Below, one piece after another: positions 1 to 11,800 of a DNA stretch of 64,000 bases. Position 1 is the stretch's first letter. Each line of letters opens with the position of its first letter. The notes beneath the pieces are model-generated. The model was not told the origin of the DNA. It searched no databases and saw nothing but the letters and a program-made list of their open reading frames with translations. The stretch comes from Meghimatium bilineatum (Eukaryota > Mollusca > Gastropoda > Stylommatophora > Philomycidae): positions 67,549,579-67,613,578 of the forward strand of contig CM067306.1 of the NCBI GenBank assembly GCA_034231615.1. The letters run 5' to 3'. A program made the translations under genes and the position numbers.

Positions 1-228
1 AACCATGGGTATGCTGTATCATGGACCGCTGGATCAGCAACCAACCATGTGTATGCTGTATCATGGACCGCTGGATCAGCAACCAACCATGTGTATGCTG
101 TATCATGGACTGCTGGATCAGCAACCAACCATGTGTATGCTGTATTATGGACCGCTGGATCAGCAACCAACCATGTGTATTCTGTATTATGGACCGCTGG
201 ATCAGCAACCAACCATGTGTATGCTGTA
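1..228. repeat. 42-bp minisatellite, about 5 copies
   Basis: Five head-to-tail copies of a 42-bp unit containing ACCATGTGTATGCTGTAT; it runs off the left edge. Because 42 is a multiple of 3, short open frames cross it in several frames, but nothing suggests a real protein. It probably lies in an intron of the NME8-like gene. Confidence 0.95.
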
Positions 229-415
229 GATATGAGTTGGAATAGAGGGGCTTACTTTGAAACATCTGTAGAATTTGTTTTCAAAAGCCTCAATTCGTCT
301 TTCCATGTCTGTATTAAGTGTCCAGCTTTCACATCCGTATAAAAGTATACTTAGCTCTAGTGATCTGAATATATTGTTTTTACTGTAATACTGATCATAC
401 TTTTCCAAATCATAT
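205..415 (-). pseudogene. LINE reverse-transcriptase C-terminal fragment
   Basis: On the - strand a 68-residue stretch contains YGCESWTLN followed by E-R-R-I-E-A-F, the pattern of the post-polymerase region of RTE-like non-LTR retrotransposons. There is no catalytic core here and no intact element. It lies between two minisatellites inside the presumed NME8 intron. Confidence 0.6.
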
Positions 416-478
416 TCAATCTTGCCATGGCAGCAATCACCATCTTTTAGCTTAATCTCATTTCACGATTGTCATCAA

Positions 479-1098
479 CTTCTTCAAGTTTGAGAGTGGT
501 AACTTCTTCAAGTTTGAGAGTGGTAACGTCTTCATGTTTGAGAGTGGTAACTTCTTCAAGTTTGAGGGTGGTAACTTCTTCAAGTTTGAGGGTGGTAACT
601 TCTTCCAGTTTGAGGGTGGTAACTTCTTCAAGTTTGAGAGTGGTAACTTCTTCAAGTTTGAGAGTGGTAACATCATCAAGTTTGAGAGTGGTAACTTCTT
701 CAAGTTTGAGGGTGGTAACTTCTTCAAGTTTGAGAGTGGTAACGTCATCAAGTTTGAGGGTGGTAACTTCTTCAAGTTTGAGGGTGGTAACTTCTTCCAG
801 TTTGAGGGTGGTAACTTCTTCAAGTTTGAGAGTGGTAACTTCTTCAAGTTTGAGAGTGGTAACATCATCAAGTATGAGAGTGGTAACTTCTTCAAGTTTG
901 AGGGTGGTAACGTCATCAAGTTTGAGGGTGGTAACTTCTTCAAGTTTGAGGGTGGTAACTTCTTCAAGTTTGAGAGTGGTAACTTCTTCAAGTTTGAGAG
1001 TGGTAACATCATCAAGTTTGAGAGTGGTAACTTCTTCAAGTTTGAGGGTGGTAACTTCTTCAAGTTTGAGGGTGGTAACTTCTTCAAGTTTCTCAATT
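479..1098. repeat. 24-bp minisatellite, about 26 copies
   Basis: Tandem 24-bp units built on AGTTTGAGAGTGGTAACTTC with G/A, CTT/ATC/GTC and AAG/CAG variants. The unit lacks stops in three frames, so three overlapping long ORFs (two +, one -) arise. That is a property of the unit and not evidence of a gene. Confidence 0.95.
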
Positions 1099-1232
1099 AA
1101 TGCTTATTAGCCATCTATGAACTATTAGTCATGGACATAATTTATTTATTTTTAAAACTGGATGTAAGAAATAGCCATCATCACTTGTGATGGATGAACA
1201 CACGGATATGAGTTATGTAAAACATTCCAGGC

Positions 1233-3768
1233 TGATGTGTATGATGTAGATATTTGTGATGTGTATGCAGTAGATATGTGTGATGTGTATGCAGTAGATA
1301 TTTGTGATGTGTATGCAGTAGATATTTGTGATGTGTATGATATAGATATTTGTGATGTGTATGCAGTAGATATTTGTGATGTGTATGATGTAGATATTTG
1401 TGATGTGTATGCTGTAGATATTTGTGATGTGTATGCTGTAGATATTTGTGATGTGTATGCAGTAGATATTTGTGATGTGTATGCAGTAGATATGTGTGAT
1501 GTGTATGATGTAGATATGTGTGATGTGTATGATGTAGATATGTGTGATGTGTATGCTGTAGATATGTGTGATGTGTATGATGTAGATATTTGTGATGTGT
1601 ATGCAGTAGATATTTGTGATGTGTATGATGTAGATATGTGTGATGTGTATGATGTAGATATTTGTGATGTGTATGCTGTAGATATTTGTGATGTGTATGC
1701 AGTAGATATTTGTGATGTGTATGCAGTAGATATGTGTGATGTGTATGATGTAGATATTTGTGATGTGTATGCAGTAGATATTTGTGATGTGTATGCAGTA
1801 GATATGTGTGATGTGTATGATGTAGATATGTGTGATGTGTATGATGTAGATATGTGTGATGTGTATGCTGTAGATATGTGTGATGTGTATGATGTAGATA
1901 TGTGTGATGTGTATGATGTAGATATGTGTGATGTGTATGCTGTAGATATGTGTGATGTGTACGATGTAGATATGTGTGATGTGTATGCTGTAGATATTTG
2001 TGATGTGTATGATGTAGATATTTGTGATGTGTATGATGTAGATATTTGTGATGTGTATGCTGTAGATATGTGTGATGTGTATGCTGTAGATATGTGTGAT
2101 GTGTACGATGTAGATATGTGTGATGTGTATGATGTAGATATTTGTGATGTGTACGCTGTAGATATGTGTGATGTGTATGCTGTAGATATTTGTGATGTGT
2201 ATGATGTAGATATTTGTGATGTGTATGATGTAGATATTTGTGATGTGTATGATGTAGATATTTGTGATGTGTATGCTGTAGATATTTGTGATGTGTATGC
2301 TGTAGATATGTGTGATGTGTATGCAGTAGATATGTGTGATGTGTATGATGTAGATATGTGTGATGTGTATGATGTAGATATGTGTGATGTGTATGATGTA
2401 GATATGTGTGATGTGTATGATGTAGATATTTGTGATGTGTATGATGTAGATATTTGTGATGTGTATGCTGTAGATATGTGTGATGTGTATGCAGTAGATA
2501 TGTGTGATGTGTATGATGTAGATATTTGTGATGTGTATGCAGTAGATATGTGTGATGTGTATGATGTAGATATTTGTGATGTGTATGCTGTAGATATTTG
2601 TGATGTGTATGCAGTAGATATGTGTGATGTGTATGCTGTAGATATTTGTGATGTGTATGCTGTAGATATTTGTGATGTGTATGCAGTAGATATGTGTGAT
2701 GTGTATGCTGTAGATATGTGTGATGTGTATGCTGTAGATATGTGTGATGTGTATGCAGTAGATATGTGTGATGTGTATGATGTAGATATGTGTGATGTGT
2801 ACGCTGTAGATATGTGTGATGTGTACGATGTAGATATGTGTGATGTGTATGCTGTAGATATTTGTGATGTGTATGCAGTAGATATTTGTGATGTGTATGC
2901 AGTAGATATTTGTGATGTGTATGATGTAGATATGTGTGATGTGTATGATGTAGATATGTGTGATGTGTATGCTGTAGATATGTGTGATGTGTATGATGTA
3001 GATATTTGTGATGTGTACGCTGTAGATATGTGTGATGTGTACGATGTAGATATGTGTGATGTGTATGCTGTAGATATGTGTGATGTGTACGATGTAGATA
3101 CGTGTGATGTGTATGCTGTAGATATGTGTGATGTGTATGCAGTATATATGTGTGATGTGTATGCAGTATATATGTGTGATGTGTATTTTGTATATATGTG
3201 TGATGTGTATGATGTAGATATTTGTGATGTGTATGATGTAGATATTTGTGATGTGTATGATGTAGATATGTGTGATGTGTACGCTGTAGATATGTGTGAT
3301 GTGTACGATGTAGATATGTGTGATGTGTATGCTGTAGATATTTGTGATGTGTATGATGTAGATATTTGTGATGTGTATGATGTAGATATTTGTGATGGGT
3401 ATGCAGTAGATATGTGTGATGTGTATGATGTAGATATGTGTGATGTGTATGATGTAGATATGTGTGATGTGTATGCTGTAGATATGTGTGATGTGTATGC
3501 AGTAGATATGTGTGATGTGTATGCAGTAGATATTTGTGATGTGTATGCTGTAGATATTTGTGATGTGTATGATGTAGATATGTGTGATGTGTACGCTGTA
3601 GATATGTGTGATGTGTACGATGTAGATATGTGTGATGTGTATGCTGTAGATATGTGTGATGTGTATGCAGTAGATATGTGTGATGTGTATGCAGTAGATA
3701 TTTGTGATGTGTATGCAGTAGATATGTGTGATGTGTATGATGTAGATATGTGTGATGTGTATGATGTA
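1233..3768. repeat. 24-bp minisatellite, about 106 copies
   Basis: A 2.5-kb array of 24-bp units based on GATGTGTATGCTGTAGATAT. Variation sits at a few positions: GCT/GCA/GAT, ATT/ATG, TAT/TAC. One frame stays open for about 850 codons and would encode an eight-residue repeat D-V-Y-[AD]-V-D-[IM]-C. The array ends about 185 bp before the first NME8 exon. The interspersed unit types form short higher-order runs. Confidence 0.95.
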
Positions 3769-3954
3769 AATATGCTGAGCTATGTCTGAAATAAATGATT
3801 GTCTACAACTTTTACATGTGTTTTATTTTTAAAATGAGTGATTGTTTAAAGTCTATAGATAACTGGAATGAATGAATGATTGACTGCTTGCAATCTATAG
3901 ATATGTCTGACTGTATAAGATATGCTTGTTAATATTGACACTCTGTACCCACAG

Positions 3955-4067
3955 GGAGCAGGCTTTACTCTTTCCATATTACAATGTGCCTACATTCCAG
4001 AAGAGAAAGGACAGTATTCAGAGAACACTAGCTCTCATTAGACCTGAAGCCTTAGCTAACAAGAAAA
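3955..4067 (+). CDS. NME8: NME8-like exon a: linker and start of first NDK domain in window
   Basis: Acceptor CTCTGTACCCACAG, donor GTGGGT. The exon enters completing a codon (phase 2) and leaves in phase 1. It encodes a basic linker (QKRKDSIQ) and then TLALIRPEALANKK, the first beta strand and start of helix 1 of an NDK fold. Arg replaces the lysine that contacts the nucleotide phosphate in active NDPKs. Confidence 0.8.
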
Positions 4068-5014
4068 GTGGGTGCATACTTTCTTCCACTAGTTATTGTT
4101 TCACTTTTATTTGCATTGTCACATGCTAGAAATGTATATTTGCATTGTCACATGTTGTAGATGTATATAAATTATGTGTTACCAAGACAAATATATGTTT
4201 GTGCACTTTAGAATTAATGTATGTCACATACTATGGATGTGTGTTTGGTATCCGTTATGTGTGTTATGACCCTGTTATGGCTGGGGCCATTATCAGATGG
4301 AATTGGGGGTCCCAGCACTATGGAAGACCATCTGGTGGCGCCATGCTCCCATTATATACCTACTTTTTGTTACTTTATTCATTTTGTAGTGTGAAGATTA
4401 GTTGATGTTTTACGTTATTTATTTTGCAGTGTGAAGATTAGCCCAGTGTTCTGGAAAAAAGCATTGTTTACCAAGTTTTTTTTAAATGTGTTTATAGGTG
4501 CCACATTTTGATGAAGTTGCTTGATTTGTTTTTCTATGTCACATGGTGACCAAGTTGCTTGATTTGTTTGTAGGTGCCACATTGTGACCAAGTTGTTGAT
4601 TTGTTTGTAGGTGCCACATTGTGACCAAGTTGTTGATTTGTTTGTAGGTGCCACATTGTGACCAAGTTGTTGATTTGTTTGTAGGTGCCATCATGCAGAA
4701 GATCACAGATGCAGGGTTTAAAATTGATATGTTCAAGGAAGTTCAGCTCAGTAAGGAACAAGCTGCAGAGTTTTATAAGGAACATGAACAATATGCTTAC
4801 TTTGACTCGTTGGTGGAAAATATGAGCAGGTATGTTTGTAGACTGGCTTCCTTGGTAGAAGGGTTAGTAAGATAGTAATGATCCTAACTCATGCAAACTG
4901 GGACATGTCTGGAGTGCAGAATTAGTTGTGCCATTTCACATAATTCTAACAATATTTGTGAGGTGTTTCAGCGCAGCTGAAAAAAAAGCAGTGTTCTGAA
5001 CAGGATATGATTCA

Positions 5015-5053
<39 letters not shown>

Positions 5054-5849
5054 GACTGAATTATGGGTAGGAGGAAATGTCATGTCAAAGATGTGTGAAG
5101 ACCTGCTGTTGATGGTCATAGTAAAATGTCATCCGTGTGTTGTCGGATCTCACAAGGGAAGCAAGGATAGTAACACTGTTACCTGCCATACATATTATAA
5201 GGGGTGACTAAGGAGGCTTTTTGGGGTGGAGTTGACTGTCCCATCTATTAAGAGGGTCAACGTGACCAAGAAGTCATGTTGACTAAAGTCAGATGTGTTA
5301 GAAAGGTACATATATCACAGCTAAGCTGTAAACTGAAACAGCACATTCCATTCTCTGGGATGTATCCTGCTAATCATCAGGAGTTTGAAAATCAACACAA
5401 GAGAAGAAGGTGAAGTTTGCAGCAGTGGAAGATAAGTAAAAGTGTGGGAGACTTCAGGAGTGGGAGATAAGTAAAAGTGTGAGAGACTGCAGGAGTGGGA
5501 GATAAGTGATTGATAAGAGTGTGAAGGACCAATATAATTAGATTTCTATATTCGCAGCAATTGCCACAACCTGAATGTCCTCAGTAGATAAGAATTTGGA
5601 CGCTGTTCCAGTACTCCAACCTGGTGATGTTGCTAGAATGATACTGGAATGATTGGGACATAACTGGTATAGAATATATACTATTCAACTACTGTTGAGT
5701 GATCAGGCAATAGTAATACACCCAATCAGTCCAGGAATATGAGAATTTGTCCTGCTACAAGAGAGATCTAGTGGGAGTTTGAATATGAACATTGAAAAAG
5801 AAGAAGATTATAGCGCCAGTAATATATATTGTGATATATCACTTACCCA

Positions 5850-5894
<45 letters not shown>

Positions 5895-8800
5895 CACTTA
5901 TACGCAATATTATTGCAGTGCTAATGGACACCTAATTTCAAATGTGTACCCAAATTTTATTGTGCAAAACTAATGTTTCAACCCAGACATGAAGAACCTT
6001 TCAGACTTGAACAATGAAATGATGTTCATTATATTTGATTTGGACATTTATTCTTTGTGGCTGAGGCCTCTGTTTTAGTAAGGTGTATGGCTTCCTCTGG
6101 CCTCTATCAAAGTTTTAGTAAGGTGTATGGCTTCCTCTGGCATCTATCAAAGTTTTAGTAAGGTGTATGGCTTCCTCTGGCATCTATCAAAGTTTTAGTA
6201 AGGTGTATGGCTTCCTCTGGCCTCTTATAAAAGTTTTAGTAAAGTGTATGGCTTCCTATGGCATCTATCAAAGAACGACATTTCCGTGATATGGATTTGA
6301 TTAGCCATTGAATCTGTTGTTGTGGGATGGTTGCCCACTCTTCCCTCAGTGCAAGATCTGTTGTTGTGGGATGGTTGCCCACTCTTCCCTCAGTGCAAGA
6401 GACAATTGTTGAAAATTGGCTGGAGCCATGTATTGCTGTCAGAGTTGTCTATCGAGTTCATCCCATAAGTGTTCTATAGTGTGCATGTCCTATAGTGTGC
6501 ATGTCCTATAGTGTGCATGTCCTATAGTGTGCATGTCCTATAGTGTGCATGTCTGATGAAAATCAACCCTTGCATTTGAAGGACAAGATGACAAACAATT
6601 TCAATGACATAGAATTCAGCATTCAAGCGTCCTTCATTTTGCACCAGGTCACTTCTTCCCACGGGAGTACATTAGTTTCTATGTACGGTAATGTCCCAGA
6701 TTTAACATGGGAGTAAACTGGTTTCTATGTAATGTCCCAGATTTAACATGGGAGTGAACTGGTTTCTATCTCGTAAAAAGTAAAGTAACCCATAGCATTT
6801 ATTAATGCCGTAGGGGTGTGAGATGTTAGCGATCTCACATTTCACAGGCTCTGCAAATGAGGGCGGTAGCCATCTCCTCTCCCTCGCAGTCTTTACTTCC
6901 CGGATTAATCCGGTACCCATTTAAGGCTGGGTCGACCTGGGAGCCGTTGCGATCTGAAAACATTTCCGCCTCAACTGGGGAATGAACCCAGGACCACTCA
7001 TATTCCATATCCAATACTGAAGTAAAATATTTTCTACCTCATGTCCCAGATTTCTTCTTCATCGTTCATTCTCAAACTCCTGCTGGATCTCCCTTGTAGC
7101 AAGACCATTGTCCTACTAGATTTCTAGCAGGATGTAGTCCAGAGAATGGAAATGCGTTGTGTCGCTGTTTTATTTACGTCAATGGACCAACACATCTGTC
7201 TTCGGCGGGATGTCCAAGATTTAACATTGGAGAGAACATAAATAAACATATAGAAGACAATCATAAGAAGAAAATATTTGCAAACTGGGAGAACTCACCA
7301 TATACTAAGTCTTTGTTCACTGGTTGAGATATTTCTAAGAAAGAGATCGGAACACGTGTAATTATTTTTCCAACAGTGCCAGGATGATGGCACTAACATG
7401 ACAATTTGAAATTGTTGAATGTTGAAGTTCATGTTTATTAATTAATCATAAATTGTATTTCATCTTCAGGTGATTGAATGATGAAGTCCAGTTTTTTAAA
7501 TGAATCATAAATTGTATTTTACCTTCAGTGGCCCAATTTTAGCTTTAGGCCTGAGTAAGGATGATGGAATTAAAGCTTGGAAAGTAGCCTTGGGTCCTTC
7601 AAATATTGATGAGGCAATGGAAAAGGCACCTCAAAGGTGAGTCTGGGAAGCTGTTGTTTAGAATTTTGATGAGGCAATAAAAAAAGCACCTCTAAGGTGA
7701 GTCTGTGTAGCTGTGCATGAGAATGCTGTTATTCTACTAACATGTTTGAATGATATTAAAGCATAATTAGATGATGTCTTGGTGAGGGTATTGCAAATAT
7801 CAAGTCTGTGTATTGTGACATGCTTGTACAGAGTCTGTGTTGAATTCTGTAACAATTATGTTCAAATTGAAGGGCTCAAGAGGTGTAGTGCATTGACTCC
7901 ATTGTACTAGGGTTACCCCATATTTACTCCATCTTCTTAATGAAGATGCATCATGACCCCTGGTAGGTCAATTTTTAAAACATATAATATGCCCGTGTGT
8001 TGCTGGGGCCTGAAAGGGGAGCAAAGAATAGCAACACTGTTTACCTTCCACGCATGCCGTAAGAGGCGACTACGGAGGTTATGGGATGGAGTTGGCTGTC
8101 CCATCCCATATAGGGTCAGTGACCCACAGCCATGCAGAAGTCAGATGTGTCAGTCTTAAAGGCACAGATATTGCAGAAATGCTGTAAACCATGACACAAC
8201 GCATTCCATTCTCCGGACTACATCCTGCTAATCTGCAGGAGTTTGAAAACAAATGCAGAAAAAGAAAAAGAAGAAACATATAATAGACAGCTAAAACTCA
8301 AGTACAAAATCATTTATTTTTTCAGAATTGCCCCCCCCCCCCTGAACAATTAAATTGCCCCCCTGTGGCCCCATGTTGGGAAACACTAATCTAAAGTGAT
8401 ACTCATGTCCAAGGAGCTCCGGAGCAAGCATGACATACATCAACCATCTTCAAGCACATAAATGAGAACATTCCCATAATTGAATGTCCAAATATGTAAT
8501 AAATGACCATCATCATCATGTGTCATAGATGAGCTAGAACATATTGGCTACATTTGTATTGACCATAATTAAGTCTTGTGGCCATATGATCTGTGTGGTC
8601 AATAGTGGTTAACATTGACACAATCAAATTATTGGAGGCTTTCATGTGATTGGGGAGCAATAGGAATAAGTATTATCAAATACTTGATATAGTGACTGTC
8701 AATACCTGCATGCTTCTTGTATGATAACTGGCAATGCTGCATGTTTCCTGTTTGGGATTGGAGGGAGGCTGCATGTGTGATAAAAGGCATGCACTTGCTG

Positions 8801-11800
8801 CAGGGTTAGCTCAAGAATGTACAAATGGGTATAAGCATACCTGCATAATAGAAGAGCCAGGGTACATTTAGATGGTCGCAAGAGCAAGAAAGTCCTACTG
8901 CATCATGCAGTCCACCAGGGAGGAGTCCTGTCACCCACACTTTTCTTGGTTTACATCAATGACCTAGTTGTCGAACTACCACATGGAATCAAAGTGGCAA
9001 TGTATGCTGATGACCTGGTGATCTGGTGCACGGAAGAACATGCGACAGTGGCCACTAAACAAATACAAAGAGCTATTGATGCCTTAACCTTATGGGCTAA
9101 TAGATGGTGCGTCAGCGTTAACACAGATAAGTGCAGCACTATACTCGTTACCCTCTCACCAAAACAAAAATCCGGTGTTATCAAGATAGATGGAGAGCTT
9201 TTGAAAGAAGACAAACAACCCACAAACCTCAGAGTTACTTTTGATGATAATCTGACATGGAATAAGCACATAAACAAAGCAACAACAAAATCCAGGAGAA
9301 CGTTAGCTATCCTGAGAAAACTAAGTGGAACCACATGGGGAGCCAGTGGGAATATACTCTGTGAAGTGTACCAGCAAGGTATAAGACCATACCTGGAATA
9401 TGGCTCAGCTGTGTGGTGTCCTGCATCAAACACCACATTACAAAAACTAGATAAAGTAAGACAATTTGCCAGAGACCGCTGGGATTTCAGGAGATTCATA
9501 ATGAAACTACGGTCTAAAGGTATATGATATGATAATCTGCAGGGTTTTGAAAATAAAAGCCAAAGAAAAAGACTAACAATCTGGAAATGTATTAGTAACT
9601 GCACACATTTTTGTTTACTTTCTGGTAATGTTTGACTACAGAAACTTGTATGTGTATCTGCTGTGTTGTTTCCCTGCAGCTTGCGTGCTCAGTTCCCAGG
9701 CACTGGTGGCATGAACCAGCTCCATGGCTCAGAAAGTGAAGAAACTGCTAAGGAAGAGTTATCCTACTTCTTTCCCATGGAACACACAGTTGCAGTCATC
9801 AAACCAGATGCTATCTGTATTAAAGGTAACTGTGTGTGTGTGTGTGTTTGTCCTCACAAACCAGATGCTCTCTGTATTAAAGGTAATTGTACTTGTGTGT
9901 TTGTCGTCACTTGTCCTCATGTATGTTTTACATTGTTTAATACTGCTGTTATTGATAGGACCGCGGGTTTAGTACTGTTGTTATTGATTAGAAAGAGGAA
10001 GAGTTGGAAAACTGAAGAACACCTGGAGAAGAACAGTGGAGGAAAGAACAGAATCAATTGGAATCTTGTCAGCACAGATGAAGAGCACAGAATTGGCCAG
10101 AAATCATTGAAGAGTGACAGCTATGTTCCATAGACAACTGAAAGCAATTAGATAGAGATACCGCCCGTGTGTTGCCAGGGCCTGAAAGGGGAGCAAAGAA
10201 TAGCAACACTGTTTACCTTCCACGCATGTCGTAAAAGGCGACTAAGGAGGTTATGGGATGGAGTTGGCTGTCCCATCCCATATAGGGTCAGTGACCTAAA
10301 GCCATGCTGAAGTCGGATGTGTCAGGCCGAAAGGCACAAATATCGCAGCAGTGCTGTAAACCATGACACAATGCATTCCATTCTCCAGACTACATCCTGC
10401 TAATCTGCAGGAGTTTGAGAACGAACGCAGAAGAAGAAGAAGTTAGAGATACACTGAGAGCTTGACATATGTTTATTTTAGTATTCATTGTTTATTTATT
10501 CATGTTTCAGATGACATCATTGTTTATTTCATCATGTTTCAGATTACATCATTGCAGATTTCTTCATATTTCAGATGACATCATTGTTTATTTCATCATG
10601 TTTCAGATGACATCATTGTTTATTTCATCATGTTTCAGATGACATCATTGTTTATTTCATCATTTTTCAGATGACATTATTGCCAAGATCATTGAATCTG
10701 GTTTCAAGATTGCTGCACAGCAGGAAATAATGATCCCATCGTCAACTGTTGACATTATGTACCCAAATCATAGAGATCAGCCGTACTATGAGGATATGGT
10801 CAACTATCTGACCAGGCAAGTCCAGAAACTCCTATTCACTCACATATTATACACATTTAGTCATTGATCTACATTACTGTTCTTTCTTTTCTACAACAAA
10901 ATGTAGGTACACGCAAGCAGACATCTTCAACAAGACTCTAATAGATGTCAGACTATATGTACAAGAATGTATACACACTGATAGATGTCAGACTATATGT
11001 ACAAGAATGTATACACACTGATAGATGTCAGACTATATGTACAAGAATGTATACACACTGATAGATGTCAGACTATATGTACAAGAATGTATACACACTG
11101 ATAGATGTCAGACTATATGTACAAGAATGTATACACACTGATAGATGTCAGACTATATGTACAAGAATGTATACACACTGATAGATGTCAGACTATATGT
11201 ACAAGAATGTATACACACTGATAGATGTCAGACTATATGTACAAGAATGTATACACTGTGATATGCATCCTGCTGGAAATCTACCATGGCCATTGTACTG
11301 TTACTAGAGAGATCCAGTGGGAGTTTGAGAATGAATGCTGAAGAAGAAGAAATCATTTGGTGGCCCAGGTAGAAAGTTATAATATTTACTATGAATGTAA
11401 GGCTATGATAAAAGTAGAATATAAGAAAAAGTGGAAGTAGATGCACCCAACTGCAGAACCAAATGACCTCTACCATTAAATGTCACGCAAGTAACACACC
11501 ATTGTCTGTCTACGAACTGGCCCCAAAATAGACTGAGAAGTCACATGATCAGAAAGCTTAAAATTGGTGAGACAGACTTATGAAACTGTGAACTGAGCCC
11601 AGAGGCAGCAGATGACATTTTTCATACCTGTCAACTCTACCAAGCAAAGAGAGGTAGAAAATATGGCCTACTGAAACAGCACTACTTCCAGACATGAGGG
11701 CTTCCTTGGATGACCTGAAGCTAATCACACAATTATATAATTGAAGCTGTTAGTATTGTAATCTAATATCTGACTGCAGTATTGTAATCTAATATCTGAC

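Noticed and set aside
458-1110. Three overlapping ~200-codon ORFs on both strands
   Set aside because: All arise from one 24-bp stop-free minisatellite unit.
1237-3789. 850-codon ORF as a repetitive protein gene
   Set aside because: It is a 24-bp tandem array with a multiple-of-three unit; no promoter, no conserved flank, and it lies in a presumed intron.
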